A DNA stretch of 12,016 bases from Baffinella frigidus (lineage: Eukaryota > Cryptophyceae > Cryptomonadales > Baffinellaceae), in NCBI GenBank assembly GCA_026770585.1, contig MU648492.1, positions 1 through 12,016 on the forward strand, in the 5' to 3' direction. How positions within the stretch are numbered: the first letter of the stretch is position 1; each line of letters begins with the position of its first letter. Position numbers and translations under genes: made by a program. Of the stretch, positions 1 to 5,469 are shown in pieces. A model generated the notes under the pieces. It had not been told where the DNA came from. It saw nothing but the letters and a program-made list of their open reading frames with translations, and searched no databases.

Positions 1-69
<69 letters not shown>

Positions 70-90
70 CACACACACACATATATACAT
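1..90. repeat. AT and CA dinucleotide microsatellite
   Basis: About 31 uninterrupted AT units fill the first 62 bases. A short AC run (to about 80) and a few more AT steps follow. This is simple-sequence DNA with no coding content. AT runs of this kind extrude cruciforms easily and are often assembly break points, so the window edge may reflect a contig edge. Confidence 0.95.
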
Positions 91-138
91 ACTACCTGAC
101 GTTTGTCTCCGCAGCGCAAGCGATTTAATTTCGGGACA

Positions 139-286
139 CGACAAATTCTGTGCCGCTATCCTAGGCTTTTGACGCGGAAGATAAGGGTAGGGTGTATATG
201 CTATTTTAGGCATACGATGATGCTATCGTATGCCTTTTCATGTGCACAGATTCTGGTATTTTCCGAGATGAGATCAGGTTTTGGGG
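139..286 (+). repeat. Dispersed repeat family C, copy 1
   Basis: About 150 bases are recognisably repeated at 8220-8356 (same strand) and 7776-7906 (opposite strand). Shared landmarks in order are GCCGCTATC-TAGGC, ACGCGGAAG, GGGTGTA-ATGCT-TTTTAGGCAT, GATGCTATC, CAGATTCTGGTAT, CCGAGATGA and a GGTTTTGGG end. The unit carries an internal dyad around GGCATACGATGATGCTATCGTATGCC-type sequence, and its two ends are imperfect inverted repeats around AATTCTGTGC/GCACAGATT. It encodes nothing recognisable. A non-autonomous foldback or MITE-like element is likely; its superfamily cannot be told. Confidence 0.8.
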
Positions 287-333
287 GTCAGCTCGAAGAG
301 CTCGGAGAGAGCTGAGCCCCAAAACCTAATCTC
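270..333. repeat. Inverted repeat with 25-nt arms
   Basis: Arms 270-294 and 309-333 are reverse complements at 23 of 25 positions, with a 14-nt loop. The left arm is the end of the family C copy. The right arm runs directly into the palindrome at 338. Transcribed, it would form a stable hairpin. Confidence 0.85.
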
Positions 334-337
334 GGAG

Positions 338-385
338 AGTATTACAGGGGTACCTCGCTCATAAGCGAGGTACCCCTGTAATACT
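338..385. mobile_element. Family A palindrome, minimal copy
   Basis: Arms 338-359 and 364-385 are perfect 22-nt inverted repeats separated by a 4-nt loop. They contain the family A terminus (TACAGGGGTACCTCGCT) with its mirror image, but lack the poly-C tract and the asymmetric centre seen in other copies. It looks like a solo pair of inverted ends left by internal deletion. The ends are flanked by TA, as expected for a Tc1/mariner-type MITE. Confidence 0.85.
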
Positions 386-430
386 GTGTGCCCTGCGGCA
401 GGCGGTACTGCGCCTCGGAGGCGCTTTTCT

Positions 431-490
431 CTTATACCCATCTCTATTCCTCTTATACTTCTTATACCCACCTCTATACCTCTTATACTT
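431..490. repeat. Tandem duplication of a 30-bp CT-rich unit
   Basis: Two adjacent 30-bp units (431-460 and 461-490) match at 28 of 30 positions. Each is built from CTTATACCCA, a CTCTAT core and TCTTATACTT. Strongly pyrimidine-rich on the + strand; no gene lies here. Confidence 0.9.
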
Positions 491-519
491 TTCTTCTTCA
501 GACTCCTTTATGGGCCTCG

Positions 520-687
520 TATCCCGCAAGTGCCTAGTAGGCGCATACGCCCTACGGTAGGGCCCTAGGACCTGCCTAGGGCGAGAGGGCCCTAGGACCT
601 GCCTAGGACCTGCCTAGGGCGAGAGGGCCCTAGGACCTGCCTAGGGCGAGTTAGGGCGAATATTCACCCTATGGGCACTTGAGGGAC
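520..687 (+). mobile_element. Family B palindromic element, expanded copy
   Basis: The left end TATCCCGCAAGTGCC and right end GGGCACTTGAGGGA form an imperfect terminal inverted repeat. The body carries CGCATACGCCC, CCCTACGGTAGGG, CCTAGGACCTGCCTAGGGCG and, at 653-670, a one-base variant of the palindrome AGGGTGAATATTCACCCT. The same order of blocks is found at 2275-2378, so this is one element expanded by the internal tandem repeat at 560-651. Non-coding. Confidence 0.7.
560..651 (+). repeat. 27-bp tandem repeat inside the family B element
   Basis: Units 560-586, 587-624 and 625-651 start GGGCCCTAGGACCTGCC and end TAGGGCGAG. The middle unit carries an extra 11-bp GCCTAGGACCT step. It is rich in the palindromes GGGCCC and CCTAGG. 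Replication slippage inside one element copy explains its greater length. Confidence 0.9.
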
Positions 688-720
688 AACGTTCTCTCAG
701 CCCGCATGTTGACGGTCTAC

Positions 721-880
721 CGTTCAGTGGTCAGCGCTGCAGGGGTACCTCACTCACAAGAAACCGCCCCCCCCCTAGAACCCTACAGTAGGACTATGCC
801 TAAGGTCCCGTGGTGGTCCACTAGGGGGGGGGCGGTTTCTTATGAGCGAGGTACCCCTGTAACGTTGAGTGGTCAGCGCT
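721..880. repeat. 18-bp direct repeats flanking a palindromic element
   Basis: 721-738 and 863-880 both read CGTT(C/G)AGTGGTCAGCGCT (17 of 18 identical). They sit one and three bases outside the family A element at 740-859. They are too long for a normal Tc1/mariner target duplication, so they probably reflect a duplication tied to element rearrangement. Confidence 0.8.
740..859 (-). mobile_element. Family A pogo-like MITE, reverse-oriented centre
   Basis: The left arm CAGGGGTACCTCACTCACA-AGAAACCGCC plus a C tract is mirrored by a right arm of G tract, GGCGGTTTCTTATGAGCGAG and GTACCCCTG. The centre (CCCTACAGTAGGACTATGCC ... GGTGGTCC) is the reverse complement of the centre in the copies at 2015 and 3054, hence the minus strand. 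The CAG...ACCTCG terminus resembles pogo/Tigger-type ends. No transposase is present. Confidence 0.8.
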
Positions 881-923
881 AACTGTGTGCCCTGTGGCAG
901 GCGGCGCTGAGCCTCTGAGCTTC

Positions 924-949
924 CTTCTTCTTCTTCTTCTTCTTCTTCT
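924..949. repeat. TTC trinucleotide repeat
   Basis: About eight TTC units directly precede the family A copies at 955 and 1035. A longer TTC run is at 10723-10765. In reverse sense it is a GAA tract, a triplex-forming purine run. Confidence 0.9.
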
Positions 950-954
950 CCTCC

Positions 955-1034
955 GTACCTCGCTCATAAGAAAGCGCTACCCCCTAGGACCCTACAGTAA
1001 GGCTATGCGTAGGGCTCTATGGTGGTCCTACGCA
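955..1034 (-). mobile_element. Family A half element
   Basis: It begins GTACCTCGCTCATAAGAAAG, continues through CCCCTAGGACCCTACAGTAAG and ends GGTGGTCCTACGCA. The reverse-type centre is present, but the right arm is missing because the next copy starts immediately. This is a truncated copy abutting, or invaded by, the element at 1035. Confidence 0.75.
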
Positions 1035-1148
1035 GGTACCTCGCCCATAAGAAACCGCCCCCCCCATAGGACCACCTTAGGACCCTAGGCATGCTCCTAC
1101 TGTAGGGTCCTAGGGGGGGCAGTTTCTTATGGGCGAGTTACCCCTGTA
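1035..1148 (+). mobile_element. Family A pogo-like MITE, complete
   Basis: The left arm GGTACCTCGCCCATAAGAAA with a C8-type tract pairs with the right arm AGTTTCTTATGGGCGAG followed by TTACCCCTGTA. The variant CCCATAAG/CTTATGGG appears in both arms, so the arms share a private substitution, as expected if they are corrected against each other or copied as a unit. The forward-type centre contains ACCACCTTAGGACCCTAGGC and CTACTGTAGGGTCC. Confidence 0.8.
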
Positions 1149-1209
1149 GGGGGTGGGCACTTTCTACTTCGCGGCTCCCCCCCTGTCCCCTAGGACTACC
1201 ACAGGGCCC

Positions 1210-1302
1210 TACAGGGGTACCTCGCTCACAAGAAACGCCCCCCCCCCCCCCCCAGGGCCACCATGGGGCCCTAGGCATGGTCCTACTGTAGGGTCCTAGG
1301 GG
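1210..1302 (+). mobile_element. Family A element lacking its right arm
   Basis: TACAGGGGTACCTCGCTCAC is followed by AAGAAACG and a run of 16 C (1238-1253), then the forward-type centre (GGGCCACCATGGGGCCCTAGG ... CTACTGTAGGGTCCTAGGGG). The expected G tract, GTTTCTTATGAGCGAG and GTACCCCTG never appear; unrelated CT-rich sequence follows. It is a 3'-truncated copy. Confidence 0.75.
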
Positions 1303-1950
1303 CCTCTCCTTGCCGCCTCGCCTGCGCTGGGTATCTCTTAAGTGGCCTATCCCTTAAGTGGTCAGTAGACTCAAACGCCCTACCGTAGGGCCCTAGAGGA
1401 CCTCTTGGAAGTCAAATTTGACCTCCTGGCCACTCAAGGGGTATGGTGGGAGCTCGAAGAACCTTAAATCCAGTAAGTGGCGAGGGGGTCAAACTTGACC
1501 GCCAAGGGGTCCTAGGCAGGTCCTAGTGGCTACACGTCCCGAGTAAAAATGAGCAAAACAGGGAATTCCCTGGTCAAATTTGCCGTTTTGGGGGGGCCGG
1601 GAAGATGGGGTCCCAGATCCCTGGGGCTGTGAGCCTTGGTAGGACAGGTGATGGGCCTCAATGGCTCTCTCCTCCCAAGCGGGGTCACAGGGGCAGCCTC
1701 TCCTGGGCGGGGCAGCGCCTCGAAACGCCCTTGCCCGCTGGGGAGGACCTTGTACACGGCTGCTGCGTCTGAGGAGAGCTTCGCCCTACGGTAGGGCGTA
1801 TGAGCGTACTCGCCACATAAGGGTTAAGGACCTAAAGGGCGCTCACGGGTCCCCATGCCGCATGGCATGCGACCCCAAACCTCGAGAGGGCCACAACTTT
1901 TGGATCTGTCAACTTAGCCCAGGGCTCAGTCAACGATACCTCAAGTCCAG
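1303..1950. other. GC-rich non-coding stretch with family B fragments
   Basis: No convincing gene is seen; the open frames here are short and repeat-derived. At 1332-1363 the family B end is tandemly doubled (TATCTCTTAAGTGGCC, TATCCCTTAAGTGGTC) and is followed by CGCCCTACCGTAGGGCCCTAG. 1782-1798 holds another CGCCCTACGGTAGGGCG block. Short perfect palindromes include GTCAAATTTGAC (1411-1422) and CAGGGAATTCCCTG (1559-1572), with a near copy GTCAAACTTGAC at 1488-1499. The rest appears unique. Confidence 0.6.
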
Positions 1951-2014
1951 TAGGGCCTGGGGTGGAACGAGTGTAAAGCTATTGCTACGCGTTTTGTAAA
2001 GCTATTGCTACGCA

Positions 2015-2226
2015 TACAGGGGTACCTCGCTCATAAGAAACCGCCCCCCCCCTAGGACCACCATAGGTGCCTCGCTCATAAGAAAACGCCCCCCCCCTAG
2101 GACCACCATAGGTACCTCGCTCATAAGAACCCCCCCCCCCCCTAGGACCACCATAGGGCCCTAGGGGTAGGCCTACTGTAGGGTCCTAGGGGAGGGGTGC
2201 TTTCTTATGAGCGAGGTACACCTGTA
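2015..2226 (+). mobile_element. Family A MITE with triplicated left arm
   Basis: TACAGGGGTACCTCGCTCAT opens a left arm that is repeated three times in 45-bp steps (2021-2155). The forward centre (GGGCCCTAGGGGTAGGCC, TACTGTAGGGTCCTAGG) and one right arm follow, ending GAGCGAGGTACACCTGTA. Termini are flanked by TA. Only one right arm exists against three left arms, so the amplification affected one arm alone. No coding sequence. Confidence 0.85.
2021..2155 (+). repeat. 45-bp tandem triplication of the family A left arm
   Basis: Units 2021-2065, 2066-2110 and 2111-2155 are each exactly 45 bp. Each runs GGT(A/G)CCTCGCTCATAAGAA, a C-rich tract and CCTAGGACCACCATA. They differ by only a few substitutions in the homopolymer boundary and one A/G, so the duplication looks recent or homogenised. 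Confidence 0.95.
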
Positions 2227-2274
2227 GGGCCTGGGGTGGATCGAGTGTAAAGCTATTGCTACGCGTGGCGTGCA

Positions 2275-2378
2275 TATCCCTGAAGTGCCCAGTAGGCGCA
2301 TACGCCCTACGGTAGGGCCCTAGGACCTACCTAGGGCGAGTTAGGGTGAATATTCACCCTATGGTCACTTAAGGGATA
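2275..2378 (+). mobile_element. Family B palindromic element, compact copy
   Basis: The terminal inverted repeats are TATCCCTGAAGTGCCCA (2275-2291) and TGGTCACTTAAGGGATA (2362-2378). Between them lie AGTAGGCGCATACGCCC, CCCTACGGTAGGG, CCTAGGACCTACCTAGGGCG and the perfect palindrome AGGGTGAATATTCACCCT (2343-2360). About 104 bp in total, non-coding. This copy best defines the family. Confidence 0.75.
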
Positions 2379-2409
2379 CGTGTGCTCCCATCGAGGGGGT
2401 GTGGCTCGA

Positions 2410-2542
2410 GTTAAATGTATTTTCAGTGCCATGCCGTCCCATCCTCCTGTACAGGGGTACCTCGCTCATAAGAAACCGCCCCCCCCCCTAGGACCACCAT
2501 AGTCAAATGTACCTTCAGTGCCAGGCCGACCAATCCTCCAGT
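2410..2542 (+). repeat. 92-bp-spaced duplication carrying a family A left arm
   Basis: The stretch at 2410-2449 (GTTAAATGTATTTTCAGTGCC ... ATCCTCC) recurs at 2502-2541 with several substitutions. Each copy is followed by a family A left arm (2450 and 2541). The duplicated unit is therefore flank plus arm, not the element alone. This gives one orphan left arm and one complete element. Confidence 0.8.
2450..2501 (+). mobile_element. Family A solo left arm
   Basis: TACAGGGGTACCTCGCTCAT-AAGAAACCGCC, a C9-type tract and TAGGACCACCATAG, then an abrupt stop where the second copy of the flanking unit begins. No right arm is attached. It is a product of the local duplication. Confidence 0.75.
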
Positions 2543-2670
2543 ACCCGGGTACCTCGCTCATAAGAAACCGCCTTCCCCTAGGCCCCTACAGTATGCCTAT
2601 GCCTATGCCTAGGGCCTTACGGTGGTCCTCGGGGGGGGTTGCAGTTTCTTATGAGCGAGGTACCCCTGCA
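2541..2670 (-). mobile_element. Family A MITE, reverse-oriented centre
   Basis: The left end GTACCCGGGTACCTCGCTCA is degraded at its tip. The right end GTTTCTTATGAGCGAGG-TACCCCTGCA is nearly intact. The centre holds CCCCTACAGTATGCC, a small TATGCC tandem and TTACGGTGGTCC, the reverse form. The right tip continues into CTGCAGGGG, making a further short dyad at 2663-2679. Confidence 0.75.
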
Positions 2671-2742
2671 CTGCAGGGGTCCTAGGTGGAGGCGTTGTCG
2701 GTCGAGGTACTGGGGTATCTGGGCTATCCCTTTACCTTCAGG

Positions 2743-2772
2743 CCCTTTAGGTTCTTTGAGCGCCCAACATAC
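2743..2772 (+). repeat. Family D dispersed repeat, fragment
   Basis: CCCTTTAGGTTCTTTGAGCG followed by CCCAACATA matches the first third of the repeats at 3347, 7138 and 10323. It is cut off by the family B sequence that follows. Confidence 0.6.
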
Positions 2773-2773
2773 T

Positions 2774-2885
2774 AAGTGGCTATAGGGTGAATATTCACCC
2801 TAACTCGCCCTAGGAAGGTCCTAGGGCCCTACCGTAGGACTCGCCCTAGGAAGTGAAGGTCCTAGGGCCCTACCGTTGGACGTGT
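2774..2885 (-). mobile_element. Family B element, inverted and partly duplicated
   Basis: It begins TAAGTGGCTATAGGGTGAAT and carries the perfect palindrome AGGGTGAATATTCACCCT at 2784-2801. Then come AACTCGCCCTAGG and AGGTCCTAGGGCCCTACCGTA, with the last two blocks repeated once more. Block order is the reverse of the copy at 2275. The far end of the inverted repeat is not recognisable. Confidence 0.65.
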
Positions 2886-2943
2886 ACCGTGTGAGGACGG
2901 GGAGTCCCTAGGCGGGCCCTTCCCAGGACTTCTGCGAACAAGC

Positions 2944-3052
2944 CCTATCCCTTAAGTGACCATGCCGACAACTTTGAGGGCCAAGAGGTCCTAGGCAGGT
3001 CCTAGGACCCTACGGTAGGGCGTATGCGCTTACTGGCCACTTGAGGGATAGG
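2944..3052 (+). mobile_element. Family B-type element with clear terminal inverted repeats
   Basis: CCTATCCCTTAAGTGACCA (2944-2962) and TGGCCACTTGAGGGATAGG (3034-3052) are inverted at 17 of 19 positions. The interior has GGTCCTAGGCAGGTCCTAGG and CCCTACGGTAGGGCGTATGC but no AGGGTGAATATTCACCCT block. It directly abuts the family A copy at 3054. Confidence 0.75.
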
Positions 3053-3053
3053 A

Positions 3054-3179
3054 GTACAGTGGTGCCTCGCTCATAAGAAACCGCCCCCCCCCTGGGACCA
3101 CCATGGGGCCCTAGGCATAGGCCTACTGTAGGGTCCTGGGGGGGGGGCGTTTCTTATGAGCGAGGTACCTATCCCTGTA
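3054..3179 (+). mobile_element. Family A MITE, forward centre
   Basis: TACAGTGGTGCCTCGCTCAT opens the left arm. The C tract, ACCACCATGGGGCCCTAGGC, CTACTGTAGGGTCC, G tract and GTTTCTTATGAGCGAGG follow. The right tip reads TACCTATCCCTGTA, a small insertion relative to other copies. TA flanks both ends. Confidence 0.8.
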
Positions 3180-3182
3180 GGC

Positions 3183-3235
3183 GGTATCGCTCATCGCCCG
3201 TCAGAGGCTTTTTCTTATGCGCGAGGTACCCCTAT
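3183..3235. mobile_element. Degraded family A palindrome
   Basis: GGTATCGCTCAT (left) and TTTCTTATGCGCGAGGTACC (right) look like the two arms of a decayed short copy similar to the one at 338. Only the right arm is clear. Confidence 0.5.
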
Positions 3236-3287
3236 CCAGCCAACTGCCGCCCTATCCAGCCAACTGCCGCCCTATCCTGTCAAGCCC
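3231..3287. repeat. 20-bp tandem repeat
   Basis: CCTATCCAGCCAACTGCCGC occurs twice without change (3231-3250, 3251-3270) and is followed by a diverged partial third unit. It starts at the tip of the family A right arm. No coding role is apparent. Confidence 0.9.
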
Positions 3288-3346
3288 TGGCCTGCTGCTC
3301 AGGGGCAGCACCCGGCTCGAGCGCACTGGCTGGGGACTGCAGGGAT

Positions 3347-3437
3347 CCTTTAGGTCCTTAAGGTTCTTCAAGCTCCCAACATAAGCGGACACCGGAACTT
3401 GTTCTGTGGGAAGGCCATGCTTCCTTTCGGATCACAT
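3347..3437 (+). repeat. Dispersed repeat family D, full copy 1
   Basis: This 91-bp unit begins CCTTTAGGTCCTTAAGG and passes through CTCCCAACATAAGCGGACAC, CGGAACTTG and AAGGCCATGCTTCCTTTCGG to ATCACAT. A unit of the same length is at 7138-7228, a shorter one at 10323-10371 and a fragment at 2743-2772. It has no inverted ends and no reading frame, so its class is unknown. Confidence 0.8.
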
Positions 3438-3443
3438 CAAGCT

Positions 3444-3563
3444 CCCCTGTACCTCGCTCATAAGAAACCGCCACCCCCATGGCCCGACAGTAGGGCTATG
3501 CCCAGGGCCGTAAGAGATCCCCAGGGGGGGGGGGCTGTTTCTTACGAGCGAGGTACCCCTGTA
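3444..3563 (-). mobile_element. Family A MITE nearest the phosphodiesterase gene
   Basis: CCCCTGTACCTCGCTCATAAG opens the left arm; GTTTCTTACGAGCGAGGTAC-CCCTGTA closes the right. The centre is diverged but carries GACAGTAGGGCTATGCCCAGG, the reverse form. It ends about 160 bp beyond the stop codon of the gene at 3727, so it lies downstream of that gene. Confidence 0.75.
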
Positions 3564-3704
3564 CCTCTGTACCGAGGCGGGCTCGTCTTGATTCTCATAG
3601 ACTTTCGGATCACTCAACCTCCACTCGAGAGTGATGAGGAAAAGCAGAGGAAACGCACGGACACAGCGCGTTGAAAAAAAACACATTTACTTGAAAACGC
3701 GCAG

Positions 3705-3709
3705 TTACA
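3705..3709 (-). promoter_or_regulatory. Possible polyadenylation signal TGTAA
   Basis: On the minus strand TGTAA lies 17 bases after the stop codon of the phosphodiesterase gene. TGTAA is the usual polyadenylation signal in chlorophyte algae. No AATAAA is seen nearby. The motif is short and could occur by chance; an A-rich stretch complementary to 3673-3685 is close by. Confidence 0.3.
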
Positions 3710-3726
3710 CCCTCACCCAAAGACGC

Positions 3727-5469
3727 TTAATTATCACCAACCTCCACCCCACTCCAGCCCCGCGCAACCATAAACCACTCAACCTGGCTTGTTGACGGCT
3801 TGCTCACCACTTCCTCCTCCTTCGTCTCGAAGCGACTCCTATAAACCCCCGGAACCACCGGCTGCGTCGCAGAAGGGGGCAGGCGGGAGCACCCCGCGCG
3901 TTCCGACAGAACCTCCGACCCACTCCCCACCCGCGCAACCATGAACCACTCAACCCTGCTTGACCCCGGCTGGCTAGGCACCATTTGAGGCACGAGAGGC
4001 GGATCGTGGGTCTCGGAGGATGGAGAGTCGCACTGCTCGTCGCCCGAGCCGACGGAAGAGCCCCCGCCACCCTCCTCTGTCGGGATCTCCGAGGAGGACG
4101 AGTCGGAGCGCAGCAGGTCGCGCGACAGCTCGAGCTCGACGTCGGAGCAGAGCGCGTAGGACGCGCGGTTCGCCGCGAGCTGCGCGATCGGGGCATCCAA
4201 GCCGCGCGCCGCGGGGAAGGCGGCGGCGAGGCTGGTGAAGAGGGGGGCGGCGAGGAAGTCAATGAATCCGGTTTGGAGCGAGACGCGCGACTTGGTGAGG
4301 CGGTCGCCGGTGGCCGAGATCTCCATGCCCATGGAGCGCTCGGCGTCGCCCTGGTCGAAGAACTCGTCGGTGACGCGCAGCGCCCAGCGGCGCGCCACCT
4401 TTGAGGGCTTGATCACGTTGGAGATGTCGGCGCACTTGACCATGAGCTCCATGGCCATCTGCTTGCTCATCTCCACCGCCGGGTCCTCCGCGCGGCGCGC
4501 CGCGAACGCCTGGAGATCCCCGAGGTAATCCTTGTGTTTCGAGATATCTGTGGCGAGGATAATCTTGGAAACAGAGCCGCGGAACTGGTAGTACTCCCCC
4601 GAGTCGAGCCCGTCGAGGATGCCGATGTCGCGGTCGACCATGACGCCGAGCGCGCGGAGAGCGTGGTGCTTCTCGAGGAGCGCGTCCCGGAAGATGAGGT
4701 TCTTGTAACCGTGCGCGGAGTTGCCCACCTTGGAGAGGAACGCGGAGGTTACGCCCGGATGCTCCAAGTCGTGGCACAGCGCTGCCGACAAGAGGCCGAA
4801 GCGCTCCCAGGCGTCGAGGCGCGCCATGGTCCCGGTCACCGTCGAAAGCGCGAGGGTCGTCTGCATCACGTCGAACACGTGGTAGAAGTTGTGGTAGGGG
4901 TTGTCGAGCATGGAGGCGCGGACCGCGAGGATGAAGCGTTGCACGCGGTCCTCGGCGAGCCCCGCGGGAAGCCCCGCGCTGACGAACATCTCCAGGGCCA
5001 GGTGGCAGAGGACGTCGTGGGTGAGGGCTGTTGGGTCGAGGGTGAAGCTGAGCAGCTCCTTCTTGCAGGAGGCGAGAACGTCGTCGTCGACCGCGGGCCA
5101 GTCCTCTCCGACTCCGACGGTTCCAGACGACTGCGGGAGAGTGAAGGGTTTGCGCCGCGAGCGGTGGCGCAGCTTGCGGGCTACCGGCAGCTCGCTCTCG
5201 CGCCACCACGTGGCGTCTGCGTTGCTGATGGACCGCGAGAGGACGTTGATGGTGGTGCTGGCGGCGCTGGCGACGTTTTCATTGCTCTTCCTCTTCTCGG
5301 CGGACACCACTCTGCGCAACGAGCGGCGCACTTCGACCTTGGTCGCTTCAATGCGCATGCTCCTCTCGAAGAAGCCATCGAGGTCCAAGAAGTCGAGGTG
5401 TGCGGCGGAGGAGAAGGTGTGTCGAGAGGGGACGGGGCTGCTGTCCTCGCAGTCGCTATCGTCGGACAT
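3727..5469 (-). CDS. Class I 3',5'-cyclic-nucleotide phosphodiesterase, catalytic HD-domain protein
   Basis: A 580-residue soluble protein expected to hydrolyse cAMP and/or cGMP to the 5'-monophosphate and so end cyclic-nucleotide signals. The catalytic domain spans about residues 125-450. It has NPYHNFYH (190-197, His193 the likely proton donor, His197 a metal ligand), HDLEHPG (233-239), ATDISKH (306-312), KCADISN (345-351, Asp348 a metal ligand) and the Gln399/Phe402 purine clamp in QTGFIDF. The position after HDLEHPGVT is Ser242 where the family signature has Asn, and the following loop before LLEKHH is about three residues longer than in animal enzymes. The N-terminal 125 residues are basic and disordered-looking; no GAF, PAS or membrane segment is seen. 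The acidic, serine-rich tail (450-580) repeats VEWFMVAR at 506-513 and 563-570. The start is the first ATG after an in-frame stop (5506-5508), with A at -3. No intron is needed. Substrate preference cannot be read from sequence. Confidence 0.93.
   Translation of the reverse strand: MSDDSDCEDSSPVPSRHTFSSAAHLDFLDLDGFFERSMRIEATKVEVRRSLRRVVSAEKRKSNENVASAASTTINVLSRSISNADATWWRESELPVARKLRHRSRRKPFTLPQSSGTVGVGEDWPAVDDDVLASCKKELLSFTLDPTALTHDVLCHLALEMFVSAGLPAGLAEDRVQRFILAVRASMLDNPYHNFYHVFDVMQTTLALSTVTGTMARLDAWERFGLLSAALCHDLEHPGVTSAFLSKVGNSAHGYKNLIFRDALLEKHHALRALGVMVDRDIGILDGLDSGEYYQFRGSVSKIILATDISKHKDYLGDLQAFAARRAEDPAVEMSKQMAMELMVKCADISNVIKPSKVARRWALRVTDEFFDQGDAERSMGMEISATGDRLTKSRVSLQTGFIDFLAAPLFTSLAAAFPAARGLDAPIAQLAANRASYALCSDVELELSRDLLRSDSSSSEIPTEEGGGGSSVGSGDEQCDSPSSETHDPPLVPQMVPSQPGSSRVEWFMVARVGSGSEVLSERAGCSRLPPSATQPVVPGVYRSRFETKEEEVVSKPSTSQVEWFMVARGWSGVEVGDN
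3749..3962 (-). repeat. Duplicated segment in the phosphodiesterase C-terminal tail
   Basis: 3749-3791 and 3920-3962 are direct repeats of about 43 bp at a spacing of exactly 171 bp (57 codons), so both are read in the same frame. The 24-base cores encoding VEWFMVAR (3760-3783 and 3931-3954) differ at one base, which is silent or conservative in effect. Surrounding residues (SSRVEWFMVAR-GSGSEV, STSQVEWFMVAR-WSGVEV) are also similar. The family does not normally carry such a tail. Confidence 0.9.

Larger units (their letters stand above)
1951..2266 (+). repeat. 42-bp direct repeats flanking a family A element
   Basis: 1951-1992 and 2225-2266 match at 41 of 42 positions. Both run TAGGGCCTGGGGTGGA(A/T)CGAG and then GTAAAGCTATTGCTACGC-GT. 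An extra copy of GTAAAGCTATTGCTACGC lies at 1996-2013, directly before the inserted element. The second 42-mer overlaps the element's terminal TA. The repeat is far longer than a two-base target duplication. Confidence 0.9.

Noticed and set aside
1661-1999. 112-codon + strand frame
   Set aside because: Low-complexity GC-rich translation ending in the GTAAAGCTATTGCTACGC repeat; no motif, no promoter or splice support.
2021-2155. CRISPR-like array
   Set aside because: The 45-bp units are contiguous, without unique spacers, and are arms of a transposon-like palindrome in eukaryotic DNA.
4259-5209. 316-codon minus-strand frame overlapping the gene
   Set aside because: An out-of-frame shadow of the same gene with an Arg/Pro/Ala-biased composition and no conserved motif.
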